The notes under the pieces are model-generated. The model saw nothing but the letters and a program-made list of their open reading frames with translations. It was not told the DNA's origin and did not search any database. A stretch of 64,000 nucleotides of DNA from Polytrichum commune (Eukaryota > Streptophyta > Polytrichopsida > Polytrichales > Polytrichaceae), in the NCBI GenBank assembly GCA_950295325.1, contig OX485804.1, forward strand, positions 52,192,429 through 52,256,428. The letters run 5' to 3'. The translations under genes were made by a program, and so were the position numbers. Every line of letters starts with the position of its first letter. The first letter of the stretch is position 1. Shown piece by piece: positions 34,058 to 46,800 of the stretch.

Positions 34058-37000
34058 CTGCCATGGCAGCACCAGAGTTAGAACTAGCTAATAACCTCTT
34101 CATCATAATAACTTGGTCAGCATCAACGGTCTCTACCTTGCCATGTCATTTGGTAGAAATTTACCTCATGCAGAGCTGGAGCATCATTAGTTCCATCCCC
34201 AGTTACAGCCACAACATGACCTCTCTTTTTCAATGCTTTTACAAGTTTCAGTTTATCCAGAGGCGATGACCTCGCCATAACCTGCAGAACCAGTGATTAT
34301 CAGTCGCTAACATCAAGCCATCAACAATACAGGTCATTGAAGTCAACAATACAGGTCATTGAGGTCAACAATACAGGCAGTTCCATGGTATTGTTCTGCT
34401 TTTATCATATGTCGCTACCAAGAAATATAGGATTCTTCTTTTTACATCAATAGAAGAGATAGGAGGTGACCACCAAATCCTCATTCAAGGAATAATATAT
34501 TTTGGAACTTACACAAAGCTTGTCTAAGTCTGTATTCAGTCGCTCCTCATCCCAGGTCCGGAAATCAGGACCTTCCACCACAATCCCATCTTCCTCAAAT
34601 ATACCACATTCTTGTGCAATAGCTTTGGCTGTGAATGCATTATCACCTGTGACCATACGAACCTGTGCAATCCAAAATTCCTCAATACAGATTCACATAG
34701 GTCTTTCTTGCTCTATCAACCGTGCTGTCAAGTTTCACAATAGAATGTTTAAATCATAGAAAAAGCACCTTAACACCCGCCAATTGACACTTCCTCACAG
34801 CCTCCGGCACACCTTCTCTGCATGGATCCTTCAAGGTACAAAGCCATGCTTCATGTAAGTGACCAATATATGATAAAAAAGATTAGTTGCGGAGCCACTG
34901 AGCACAGCATCTACTGGTAGGTCTGCACTTTCAGGTATTGCATATCATATTAACAACCTCTCTCATATTCAAAAACTACAGACATTATCAGTCAAGGTAA
35001 TAAACTATATCAGGGACTCTGAATGTAGCAACCTTTACCAGACACTGTCCAACAGAAAGAAACCCAAACTATACACACCACACAGAAGCATGCATTTCAT
35101 TTGACAAAAAGAAAGAAAGAAAAAGATTACTAGCAAGATAATAAATGATCTAGATTACACCCCAGGTGGCATGACTCGAATCAGCTTCTCAGATGGTCTA
35201 GGGCATGTCAAAAATAGTGTCAGCAATGCCTGCCTGTTAGTTGTGAACATCTTGTACTGACTACGGTAGGTAGGAAGTCATTATCCCAGAAGCAAACATA
35301 ACTGGGAAATTTCCAATTTTCAGAAACCTCAGTGAATAGGTAAGCAGTGTACCTTGATGCCACATATAGCCAACAGAATGAGGTTGTCATCGGGCTGCTG
35401 CCATTCTGCACCTTCTTCTTCACTAGTAGGGACATTTGTTCCCTCAATAGGGCAATATGCAAATGCAATACAGCGCAGTGACTGTGCAGCCATTCCTTGA
35501 ATCACGGCTTTCAATTCCTCAAGCTGTAGACAACACACCATTCATCACCACTCACGTTCATGTTCTTTCTTCCTTCCAAATAAACTGATGCCCAACTTCA
35601 TTCCCCAGACTGCCATTGAAGGAAAATCACACAGTGACAAAATTCCTGTCCAACCATTTCTATAAAGTTTTGTGTATCCCAGAACTTCATTAGGAGACAA
35701 ACCTTCTGTGGAGATAGACTCTGGGTAACACCATTTGCATCAATCCATTCTGAGCACAAGCCAAGAATGATTTCGGCAGCACCTTTCCAGTGACCTTGGA
35801 CAATACCATCGGAGTTCTGCTAGCCAGGCGCAACAACAAAAGTTAGAATGCTCTGTGCTTTCATACATGTGCTTTCAGTCCCGTTCGAGATTGGCGCAGT
35901 AGTTCCAGATTGTTGCCATTGGTTTGATTGTACAATAATGTTAAAACTCTTGATAATATGTACTTATGCAAGTGAAAATATCCATCCTATACATAGTTTT
36001 ATGAACTTTTCCCAGCAGTATTGCAGTCTCATTGATCAAAGTATACATGGCTGGGATCAGGTGAAGAAATGTTAAATACATGCAAGCGTAGAATGGCCAG
36101 CACTAACAGGGATTGACCTTCAAAGTACATAGGTATCTTAAAAATCCACCAGAAGGGGCTCTACCTTCACCTATGATATAAGCCAATACCTTAAAGACTA
36201 CTCCTGCCCGTTTTTTGGTTGAATTGAACGTCTCCACGTGAACAATTTTGTTCTCACTACGAACTTTTTTGAAATCCATTCCAAGCTGCAACAAAGCAAC
36301 CACGATCAACATCCTCACACCAGGGGATTCAAAGACATTCAGTTGATGATCACCCCTCCAAACATTGGGGACCATTGAAAGAGATCGAAGCTTAGTTTAG
36401 CTATGAATTTCAAAACAAAGGTGAAAAGCAAGAATTTACAAACGACATGTTCGAGGATCCCATGGACTGAATAAAGGCTGAAAGAATGGAAAGGTTATGT
36501 AGATATTTGACCATCGATTTAAACTTATGTCTCCCACATCTTCCTGGTTATCTTTCCGAGATACCTTTGTACTGTCGCTTACATGTAAAACTCAATCTTA
36601 TAATCACATCCCAAGATTGCAATACTTGACCATAAGATCAAACGTCTAGAATACAGACCTTTAATCCCCATCCCAAACAAGCTGCTTCTGTCGGGCTACC
36701 TGAAATGACTGGCTCGTGTCCCTCCTGTAAAACAAAAATTAGTCAGATGCATCATAACGAAGGCAGCTACATTCAATATCACTGAAGGTATTACGAATTT
36801 CTTTATCAGAACTTGAGAAAGGTGCAACAAGACTATACCTAATGTCTGTAACGACAAGTGGTTTACTACTATTTACCAACGAGAAAAAGAATCACAAACT
36901 TCAAACTACTTGTTCTACATCAATTCCCTTTCCACATTGATTAACACAAAATAAATGATACAGGATGCAAGGGTCAACCTTGGGAGCAGAGATACTCCCA

Positions 37001-40000
37001 GTACTGTTTAAGCAAATGGCTCTAATAAGCAGCTGCTGAATACTGGAAGGGGCTGCGGATGTTTCTGTTACATCTTCTGAATTGTCCGCTAACCACGACT
37101 TCACAGCAGTCATCTGCATTTGTGGAATACAACCAGAACTGTGAGAAAAACATCAAACCCAAGACTCAGGTGCCTGAAATGTAAAGTAAACAGATGTACA
37201 GGTGTTCTTCCGATAAAGTTTGCAAATAATCAACCTTATTCGTGGTCAGAGTTCCTGTCTTGTCACTACAGATAGTTGTGGCGGATCCCATTGTCTCACA
37301 AGCTGCTAGATGGCGAACCTGCAAGGCAAGTCTCATCACTACTGAAATATATTTTGAATTGCTCAATATGACCCAAACAATTGAATATCCTTTTAACATA
37401 AAGATACAGATTTAAACTAAGATTGTTTACAATACATTTAACTCTCAACAAAAGTACACACCAGTGACTTGTCTGCCATCATCTTTCGCATAGAGTACGC
37501 CAACCTGGTTAATCAGGCACATTGTGAGAAAATCAAAAAATTGATTTGTAGATAGAGATCCCAGTATTTACATGCAACTCTCTGCAAAAATAATGTAATG
37601 CCTGACAGCTGTTAAATCTCCAATAGTTGCTGCAACTCATTCAAACAGTGCTGCATAGAATAGAACATAGGAGGATGAATTCCATACGTGAGGGTGACAG
37701 CCAATGGAAGTCCTTCTGGCACAGCCACCACCACAATAGTAACCTGCAGACACAAGCAACAGAGTGAGTTCAGGCCACCTCAGTTTATGGTTACCTACAT
37801 TAGCTAGTACTATTATCCATACATGACAATGGCTGTGCATCAATTCACATTAGGCAAGGCTCCCAATTACAAACTTGATTTGATTGATGAAAAAACAGAT
37901 TACTTACTGCAATGGAGAAAATTTCCACAATTCTATTGGCTATAGTCTTGAAACTCTTATTTTCTGGCTTCTTGAAGTCTAACACAAAGAACCTGCACAT
38001 TACAAAGGGAAAATAAGTTACATGAACAGCTGTAGCCATCGATGACAACTGAACTCAAATCAAAGAAATCCTGATTCACTCGGATTGGACCACACTATTG
38101 GAACCTCACAATGTCTTACAATGCAGGACACAGCATTGTATATAAAGGACACTAACACCATGAATCACCAATGCTTGCTTCTGCAACTAGAATACTAATA
38201 AACAATATTGTACCTGATGACCAGGATGATGAAAACAAGTACTGCAATACTTAAACCAACTTTGCCAATGAGTGTAGCAGTACCATTCAGCCGAACCTAA
38301 AGCAAAGGAATCAAGAAGAGTGTCAGTAAAAAAGAACTCATGTGAATAAGGTCCACTGTAAATAGATGAGGATGTCTTGTGTAAATATCCACTTCATACC
38401 TGTAGAGGAGTCTCCTCACCATTGTCTTCACTGATTGAAGCCATCACTTGACCCCACTCCGTATTGACACCTACACCAGTTACCTTCACCAAAATACAGT
38501 CCAAAATTAGCAAACAAGCAGATTCCTTTAAAATCTCTTCTTTGACTTGATGTTTAATGATCCTCAGAAGGAAATATTTCCTCAGCCTAGATCAAAACCT
38601 TTTGGTAAGGTCCAACATTATTTCACCTATACAGACACAAGGTTCTCTATTAAAAGCCTATCCCTATCTATAAATGAATGATTTCTAAATAGATTGCAAA
38701 GTTTTGATATTGCTGTCAATATCAAAGAGAAAGCTTCCTAGTTACTTTCTTTCAAAAATGTCCCAAACAAATTGTTGTATTGCTCACCAGCATAATGCCT
38801 TGACCATCCTGAACCTTGCATCCTGAGAGGAGGAAAGGTTTCTTGGTGTCTTTTTTGACCTGGTAAGACAATAAAATAGTATCGTCAATGAGCAGACCAT
38901 AAGAGCCTCAAGAAGTGCTGTCTATGGATGTTAGAAAATGATACCAAGATTACATTTTGGCACTACTTACTGGTTCACTTTCTCCTGTCATTGTTGACTC
39001 ATCTATTGAGAGAGAGTGACCTTCAATAAAAATTCCATCAGCTGGCACCTGCAATTCCAGGTGAAAAAATGATAAACTTTAAGAAATATCAGCTCCTGAT
39101 GATTAACTCTTCTATAGTTGCTCATGAAGATTTGTAGCAAAGAAGCAGAAAATCACATCTTACATACATATCTACCATCTTTCAATGTACAATCTAAACA
39201 ACAAAATCCATGAGCCCCTCAACAAGAAAACTACAAACACAGATTGACTCAAATCTGAGTTTCAGTTTACCTGTCCACCAATGGATAAAGGTACAACATC
39301 TCCAACAACTAGGTCAAAGATGGATACTTGTTTCCGTTCACCGCCTCTCACAACCTGTACATGAACCATGCTTATCCGTCATGCTTCATTATCTGATTAA
39401 TATCCACAACAACCAGGTAAACAAACACATGCTCACAAGTACTGAGGAAAATGAGAATAATTCATTCCCCACTCGCAATTCCAGAGCAGTCACTTACTGA
39501 TAATTTGATGTTTTCCTTCTCTTCATTGAGATTTCGAAATTGCAAAGATTGCTTGTAATCACTACCAGCTGTACAAACACATCCATTGATGATGCTTTAG
39601 ACAGAAAAAAATAAGAACCTTGTAAAGCTTTGCTTCCAACATCCACCACGTAACAGTAAACATGGGTTTGTCAACTGACGAAGATTCACCTAGCAAATAC
39701 TACAAATCTAAATGTGATCCTCTGCCATATTTTGAAAGGTGAAGCACGTTCATAGAAAAGCAGTCCACCTACAAGGACTCTAGACCCTGTTTAGAAAGAC
39801 CAAAACTAGAGGACCACACTGACATCATAGCTGACTTTGCAGATTTTAGGATCTAATCACAAGCTGTCATTTACAATAAGCACAAACTTAGTGATGCAAC
39901 TCCTTAAAGCAACCTCTATTTACCCATCTGTTAAGTCTGCAAGGGATGGTTTACACCAAGACTTTAGCAAGGACCACTTAAGTTCAATAGTACCCCACTT

Positions 40001-43000
40001 TTATATTTGACCATGGGAAGTGGAGGCCCAAGACAAAGAATGTAGTGATACTTTGTATGGTCTTGGTGTAAACCCAAGAGAAACCATAGTGCCGGCCAAT
40101 ATATATTTATTTTTTTGAAGACCTAACAACATGAATCCAAAGATCAATTAGCCCAAGTGTAAACCCAACTTGAACCACAGCCTATTTCTTGGTCTTGCTT
40201 TCAAGATTCAAGCGGTCAGTCAGTCTTGGTGTAAAACACCCCTAACATGGCAGGAAAACTCTATGAACCAGATTGATGCCTGCAAGAATACAAGGATCGT
40301 CTTATATCTTAAATAATGTAGCAATTATAACTCTCGAAAGTCATCCATGATTCCAGTCACTACTGGACTTACCTGTCACTATAATCACGATCAAAACCGC
40401 AACACCAATAGCAGTCCCATCGTACCAACCAGTTTTGACTCCCTGAGCAACCAGGGCATACAGTCAGTGCTTCACCTAGATCCTATTAATCATTGTGATG
40501 AAACCAATGGAAGTTTAAATTGCTGGAATCTCAAGGCAAATATTTGACAAACGAATTATGAAGTATGAAGTGACCATCTTACATGAACCCACATCCCAGT
40601 ACCCAACGACAATGCTGCAGCCACCATAAGAATAATAAGAGTAGTATCTTGACAAGCCTCCCAAACAAAAAACTGCACAGGAGACACAACAACAAAACAG
40701 CATGTCCACCAATTAGACCTGAAAGCGTGATCTTCTACTGAGGTGATGTTGACCCATATTCTGGCTACTGAAACAACCCCTTTTGTTGTACATGCATGTT
40801 CCGAAAAATATTAGGCTCATTTTGGAAACATAATTTGCGTCACTCATGGCTAATGAGGCCCATAGTCCACATCAGTTCATAATACATAATCACTGCTTAA
40901 CTCCTAAGACCAAGCCCATATCGCTGCAAAATTGCCTTAAAAAGGCCATCCCAATTCAGCAGCTTAATAAAGAAAATGCTGGAACTGGATCATATTGATG
41001 ACATGTTTGTAAAGTTGGGATTGTTCAAATAACACTTAAGCCGTCTACATGCCCCAATTGAAAAGATTACACCATACCCTGTACACTGGTATGGACAGGC
41101 AGAGGTGGCTGCCTGGACACAATAAGTCATTCTCGGCCTTTTAGGGTTAAGATGCAGACAATTAAATGTGTTACACCACCCTGATGTTGTCAAACGCACC
41201 TTCAATATACCATACCAAATAATATGCTAGAAGTAAGGAACGCCAGCGTAAAGAGCATGTTTTGAGTTCTTTCCTTCAGGAGTAATAAGTAAAAATGATG
41301 AATAGTAATCAACAGTATCCAACAACAATTTCCGTAACATACCAAGATGCCCTTTGGCTTCTTTTTTGGGTAAGTATTTGCGCCATATGCAGCTTTTCTC
41401 TTCTCAACTTCCTCAGGGTCATCCTTAATACCTTGCTCCAAATTCGTATGCAAGGACTTTTCAAGACCGGCAACCTGTTTCACATTTGACACTCATTTGA
41501 GCAGAAAAGTTGATACTTGGTACAATGCTTCTCTCCATTACCTGCTTGAAAATGATCAAAGAACAAAAAAGAACAAAGAAACACGCACACAAAGATGGCC
41601 ATGCAGGTCATCTAAGCACAAGGCTCACCCCGCCAAGTTGTTCCAAATCTCCAATTACTCGATTCTGGAGAAGATGAACCAAGGAGTGAGAACCAACTCC
41701 AAAGCCCTCCGGAGGTGCATCTGTTGCACAAGACCATGTAGCCCAAATGTGGATAATTATACCAACGAACTGAGCTTGCAGAAGCTAGTAATCATGAAGC
41801 TGCCATTAGTGCAGATGTTGATTTGATGTGGATTAGAAATATAAAACACATATGGTCACGACTGTGTGCAAGTTAACCTAATAGCAAGTCTGTCTTGGTT
41901 TTGAAGCCCAAATTTCTATGCTAGGATCAATACTGGTATGGTGGTTAATTTTCTGGTGACCATTGATGCATTCACAAGTACTAATTCAAGAATACAGTTA
42001 AATTTCCTCTCGCATACCTGCTTTTGCTCCTTGACCTGCAAGTTTGAACCGCTCCACAGCCTGCACAAAAGCCCAGGCAACCGTGCCAATTAGAGAAATA
42101 GTGAAGTTAGAACTTATTCCAGCCCGTTATACAGCAAATGGGCAGCTGCATCATCACTTACAAATTGTTTGAATCAGATCCTTGTTGTGTAATCTTGAAC
42201 AGTATCAAACAGTTGATGAAATAATTTTCGTTGTGTCATACTTATCATACAACCAATTCCTCAATGCGTGGGACATGTGCAGATATCCATGCCTCTCAAG
42301 CCAAGAAAGTAAAATGCAAGAAATGTATGAACAAATCAATATTGACCATCGAAGAGCTCTAAACAAGCAAACTTGAATGACAGAAATAGGGATTGCTATC
42401 TCTTCAGAATGTAAGTGACCTCACATCCTTTACATAAAGGTTGACACAAGTGTTGTACATCAACTAAAAAGTGAATTAAGGTTAAAATGAGATATTTTCA
42501 AGTAACTTGTCAAAAATAGTTTTGGATTGTTATAAGCTAGGTACAATCCACACTCAAAATGTTTGTAGAATGTATCAACTAGACCAAACACCAACTTGTC
42601 ATATGTTTCCACTCGCCTGCAGAAAAACTATGTTTGTAGGCGGCATGCCAAAAGCAGGAAGTACATGTGGAGTTGGAGCACATACCCGAATGACATGAGT
42701 ACCAGCCCTCAAGCGTGCAGCAGGATCGCTCTTTAACCTTAGCTGTTGCTCATGCTTCTCAAAATCCAAGGTATATCGAAATCGACGAGCCGCATTAACA
42801 GTCCATGTCAATTTCTGCATTAATGGAGAAGCATTTGTGTCACCAGATTGCAGGACTCTCTCATTGCAGGGATGACAAAAAGTTAAAATAATTTGCCTAT
42901 ATGGTGACCTAATATCAGTATTTAATTTTACCAGAACAAAGATACGCATACGCCCCTCAACCCACATTTGTAATAATGTAATCCGGAAAGGTGTTTGACA

Positions 43001-43381
43001 ACCATATTTCCAAACGTATCACCACTACTCTCTTAGAGGTGCTCTCATAATCCCTTGAAGATGATATGAAGATGCTTGGCAAATAAATAGCAGTTGCGAT
43101 TCACATTACACCTGTTATGACTGACAAAGAATGACTTCTGCCGTATATAAAGCTGGTGATTCGAAATAGAAGATTGACAAGGCACAACCAGCCACACGCT
43201 GATCGCCTCGAGACAAAATGTGGCCACTTACTCGCCATTCCTTCAACCTTTCCACAGGACCTTTGGGTGGAATAATGAACGGATTTGCTGAATGTCTCCC
43301 CTCCGAATATTCTGACCCCAACTGTCGTCCATCGTCTGGATTCCGGTGTACTTCATCTTCATCGTTGGAGGGAGACTTCAT
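31171..43381 (-). CDS. ACA8-like: Autoinhibited plasma-membrane Ca2+-ATPase (P2B, ACA8/9/10 type), 34 exons
   Basis: Thirty-four exons join in phase to about 1124 residues. The pump exports Ca2+ by ATP hydrolysis and is released from autoinhibition by calmodulin. The N-terminal regulatory region has the calmodulin-binding core [11 protein letters not shown] (exon 2). Catalytic signatures are all intact: TGES (exon 10), [10 protein letters not shown] (15), CSDKTGTLT with the phosphorylated Asp (17), SGSPTE (19), KGAAE (21), MVTGDN (24), [11 protein letters not shown] (25) and membrane helices with [18 protein letters not shown] (28). Exon number and boundaries match the intron-rich ACA8/9/10 group, unlike the few-exon ACA1/2/4 genes. 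All introns are GT-AG and most are phase 0. The C-terminal exon is Asn/Ser/Gly-rich and unlike known members. Introns are short and nearly free of transposons. Exon coordinates are given in the three block entries. Confidence 0.95.
34165..38483 (-). other. Ca2+-ATPase exons 12-25: membrane helices 3-4, phosphorylation and nucleotide domains
   Basis: Exons in transcript order: 38400-38483, 38214-38296, 37908-37992, 37688-37743, 37462-37504, 37235-37318, 36979-37113, 36659-36724, 36190-36285, 35703-35816, 35353-35523, 34769-34828, 34513-34662, 34165-34281. Exon 15 carries PEGLP in helix 4, exon 17 the DKTGT phosphorylation site, exons 18-22 the nucleotide-binding domain, and exons 24-25 the hinge with [11 protein letters not shown]. 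Confidence 0.9.
34321..34380. repeat. 22-bp tandem repeat, 2.7 copies, in a Ca2+-ATPase intron
   Basis: The unit TCAACAATACAGGTCATTGA plus AG or GG occurs twice, followed by a partial third. It is in the intron between exons 24 and 25. Confidence 0.95.
38788..43381 (-). other. Ca2+-ATPase exons 1-11: regulatory N-terminus, actuator, TGES
   Basis: Exons in transcript order: 43232-43381, 42686-42814, 42018-42060, 41629-41720, 41343-41474, 40583-40672, 40373-40442, 39498-39568, 39271-39354, 38971-39048, 38788-38859. Exon 1 is a short polar leader ([13 protein letters not shown]). Exon 2 binds calmodulin. Exon 5 holds the [17 protein letters not shown] cation-transporter N-domain. Exons 6 and 7 are the first two membrane helices. 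Exons 8-10 form the actuator with the TGES loop. Confidence 0.9.
39948..40236. mobile_element. MITE in a Ca2+-ATPase intron, GGTTTACACCAAGAC ends
   Basis: GGTTTACACCAAGAC at 39948 faces GTCTTGGTGTAAACC at 40060-40074 and GTCTTGGTGTAAAAC near 40223. The 127-bp inner unit is a perfect-ended MITE. The third terminal copy suggests a longer or nested element. It accounts for most of the unusually long intron between exons 7 and 8. Confidence 0.8.
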
Positions 43382-45090
43382 TTAAGCAGTTGGACCTGAT
43401 CCCTTTTGTCTGAATTTTTCGAGTTCGAGAATGTGTTGACAAAACCTCTCCCCATCCAAATCAGGAGCGACGGCTGGTTTTAGTATACATTGGACGAGAC
43501 ATCTATTGGTGTCAACAAACACCTGCAAGAAATACTACATTTGTCATGAACGAGGATACAAATGAAGACAGAGAAACTCCAATCCAACATGCAAATTTCC
43601 ACATGCAGGTTTCGACTCTCTTTGACCACAGCAGATTGCCAATTTGATTGAATCATCCTAATTTGCACCTGTCCATCCGAAATTGGCGCTCCATCACCAT
43701 TAGGTATGGCGGCTCTGACGATTTTCCACCGATGGCCCTGTATTCATGCGACACCAGATATACCTTAGACACTTATTATGACAAGTGATTAGGTGAACAT
43801 TGGTCAAGTGTAGGAACATGGGAATGAAGAACTTCGAAACGTTTCCCAAATTGAATTAAAGAGATGATCCTTGTTTGCATCTTACTCGGTTTCTGTCGAG
43901 GATGCAGATGGGTACAAAAGCGAGGCCTAGTAATGCCAAGAACTTCATGGCTGATTGGTTCTCAAATCTACCAAGGTCTTGACCTTCTAAAGCAGACCTG
44001 GATAGATGCCTGATCCCTGAAACTCCAGCTACTACAAGACCATTGGTCGAGTGTCACACCATTTGTACTGTACCGCTTACCCCATCCAATGCATAGTCAC
44101 AGTTTATAGTAGATGATCGTTAATCCTTTCACAGTTCAACAAGGGAGCAGGGAAAACCACCACCTAGTCATACGTGGTCATCATTCGCATTTTGATAGCC
44201 ACGTGTACGCCCACGTATACTATTCAAGGCTGTATGTGTCCTTTCAACAGCACCACCATACACCCTCAAGGAGACCTAAAGGGCGAGAGAACCACTGATG
44301 ATATTCTCAGATAAAGCATTGAACTAAACATATCTCAAACTCTCATGTGCACGAATGAGAGAAGTCTGCTGAGGGAAGTCCACAGACTCCTTGATCTAAT
44401 AGCTGGAGGCCGGACAAAACAATCAAGGATTCGGTGTGGATGAACCACTTTTTTTTGTTTTTTGGGACACAAAAGGCCAAAAAAGAGACGAGACCACTTG
44501 AATGTGCACAAATTCTGATCACGAGAGTTAGCAAACATCATGATGAGCACGTCGATAAGCAGGCAGAATCCACAAAGATTCATGCACGCAGCTGGTACAA
44601 GCTAAACGGAGTGCTACAAGCACACATTGCTACTCAGCCACATCATGCAGCACTTCTCAGAAACTCCCGCAAGGATTGTTTAAAAAGCCGGGGGAGCGTT
44701 CTAACGATCTCTTTCCTCCTTCGCATTCAAGATTCAGTTCAGCGCGACCACTTTTTAACTCAGCCACAGGATGTCGAACTAATATTCCACGTCCACTTGG
44801 CTACTGTCCTATTCGAACATTTGAGGAAGGTTCCCGGTACGGACAAGTCCCTCGTATTTCTTGCCGACAACCTCAATGTGCATACCACAAGAGCACAGTA
44901 AAATCTATATCTGCAGACAGGTTCATAAGATAACATATCTGCAGAGGAGCACCTTACAGACTTGTGCAGCTTTGCAGGATTAAAGCTTCGGAAACCTCTG
45001 TTGCATTCACGCCCCTACTACCGTGTATCCAACAACATTGCAACAAAATAGTCGAGGAACGAATGTAATCTTTAAAATCTTGAAACTCAC
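43382..45090. other. 5' flank or long leader intron of the Ca2+-ATPase
   Basis: No coding exon is supported. Open frames of up to 155 codons on the plus strand at 44434-44901 lack any domain and are antisense to the proposed leader region. If the leader exon at 45091-45400 is real, this is a leader intron. Confidence 0.4.
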
Positions 45091-45400
45091 TTCGTCATGT
45101 CCCTCCTACAATGGCTCGAGTGCCTCATGTTGCTTAGCGACAAGCAGCCATGCCTTAACGAAGCATCTCAGCCACTTCCCGCACTCGCAATGGCAGGCAA
45201 ATTTTGCACAGAAACCCTCACTCGCTCACTCAACTGACTCACACAGGCGGAAACGCGGAAACAGGATTCTACCTGTGGGAGTGTGTCGGCACCGGCTAAC
45301 AACTTCCTCGGCACGGGCCCTACGCGTGGCAAACCTCCCCAGCGTCGGCCGAAAGCAGCTAAGACGCAACTAGATGCATTGAGCAAACCCTGAACCTGCC
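45091..45400 (-). promoter_or_regulatory. Candidate non-coding leader exon of the Ca2+-ATPase
   Basis: This is a GC-richer patch in AT-rich surroundings, ending on the minus strand with a consensus-like donor GACGAA|GTGAGT at 45090/45091. It lies 1.7 kb upstream of the start codon. A leader exon with a long leader intron would explain both the composition and the splice site. The acceptor is not determined and the assignment is inference. Confidence 0.35.
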
Positions 45401-45459
45401 TTCGCCATGTCGATCAAGAGCAGCAACAGGAGTTTTCTACAAAAGAGCCTCCTACTATA

Positions 45460-45945
45460 GCCTGGCCAGGTCGATTCTTTAAGAGCCGTGACCACGATAC
45501 TGGAAGAGCCCGAAAGAAGTGACCAAAGGCCGTCCCAAAATCATGTATAGTGTGGTCACGGGCCCTCACTATGAAGTGCAGTGTGAAGTCATATATGACC
45601 GGGTCCTCAACCGAAAATTATTTCAAATATTTTCTATTCACGTGGGGTCCTCAGACATGATAAAATAATCATAAATTAAATGGTTGTGAAATTTCCAAGT
45701 ACCATGGTCTCCCGGTTTTATGTTAGGCTTATCTCCAAGAGGTGGTTTTTGAAAATAATCCAAGAGAACATGAAACATGATCCATTTGATGCCATGTAGG
45801 AATCCATGTAGACTTTACATCCATCTTGCATTCACATACTCCATTGGTCCCTCAAGCATACTGTGAAGCGAGCTTGGATTGGCTCTGCCTTTTCCACCAA
45901 TGAGAGTGCTTGAAGTGCAATGGGTACGAGCCCTTGGTCTCATAG
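45460..45945 (-). mobile_element. Tourist-like MITE, GGGCCACTTCACGC family (copy 2, inverted)
   Basis: This is the inverse of 16821-17319 along nearly its whole length: GAGCCGTGACCACGAT, GGCCGTCCCAAAATCATGTA, CATGAAACATGATCCATTTG and TTTTCCACCAATGAGAGTG. The outer ends are eroded, so no duplication can be read. Confidence 0.75.
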
Positions 45946-46354
45946 CATATTACTCTTACATTTACTAACCTATATTAATATATTTTAAAAAAACTTCTCT
46001 TTTTTACAAAAATGTTAGACGCCCTTAGTGCACAAAATAATTTGCAGTGACACTTTAAGTAAGACGGACACGTGAAAGACATAGACATGAAGAGAGGAAT
46101 TGTTGCATACGAGCATCCCTCTTATTCATCCAACATCAAAAACTTGACCCCTACTTCATCTCAAATGACTTGGTCTAGACTAATTCGGAGTCTTTAAAGC
46201 TAGTTGTAGTGTCAAATCAACTAGAAATAATAATCTTTGGGTTGCTTACTTATTTGGGGATTTTATGTTGGATGAATGAGATGTAAGCTCGTGTGTGGTA
46301 ATTCCCTTTCTCCCATAAACACGCTATGATCCAAGGAGATTGAACTACATGAGG

Positions 46355-46800
46355 TTCAAATATTGTTAACAATTAGAGTTAAATGTAGAGTACGGGGATG
46401 ATATGGGGTCAGAATACCCTAGAGGTTCCTTGTTTGCTTGTAACTGGAGAGTCTTAGAGAGGACTTCTTTGAGTTTTAGGCGTTGGCACGTTAGCCTACG
46501 TTCTTTGAGTTGGGTCCATTGCGCCCTCTTTAAGGTCACAAGTCCAATTATGTTACTTACCTCAATCAAATACCTATATTTGAGCGGTGGTTGATTAGGT
46601 GCAGATCTAATAAGGCACTTGAAGGACATGATTGTCCTTTGCTCAAAAGAGATTGAACTATGTGCTTAAAGTTTGTTAACCATTATAGTCAACCACTAAC
46701 TCTGGGGATGAACTAAGGTCAAAATCCCTCGATGGTTTCTTGTTCGAGTGTAATGGGGAAGCCTTCGAGAGTTTCTTTGAGTTCTAGGTGCTGACATGAT
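46355..46800. repeat. Pair of about 140-bp direct repeats
   Basis: Segments at about 46355-46495 and 46660-46798 share TTGAACTA, GGGGATGA.., GGTCA.AAT.CC, GGTT.CTTGTT.G..TGTAA and TTCTTTGAGTTYTAGGYG in order. There is no coding sense. Confidence 0.55.

Noticed and set aside
44434..44901. 155-codon plus-strand open frame
   Set aside because: No domain, overlaps other frames of similar length, and lies in the probable 5' region of the Ca2+-ATPase on the other strand.
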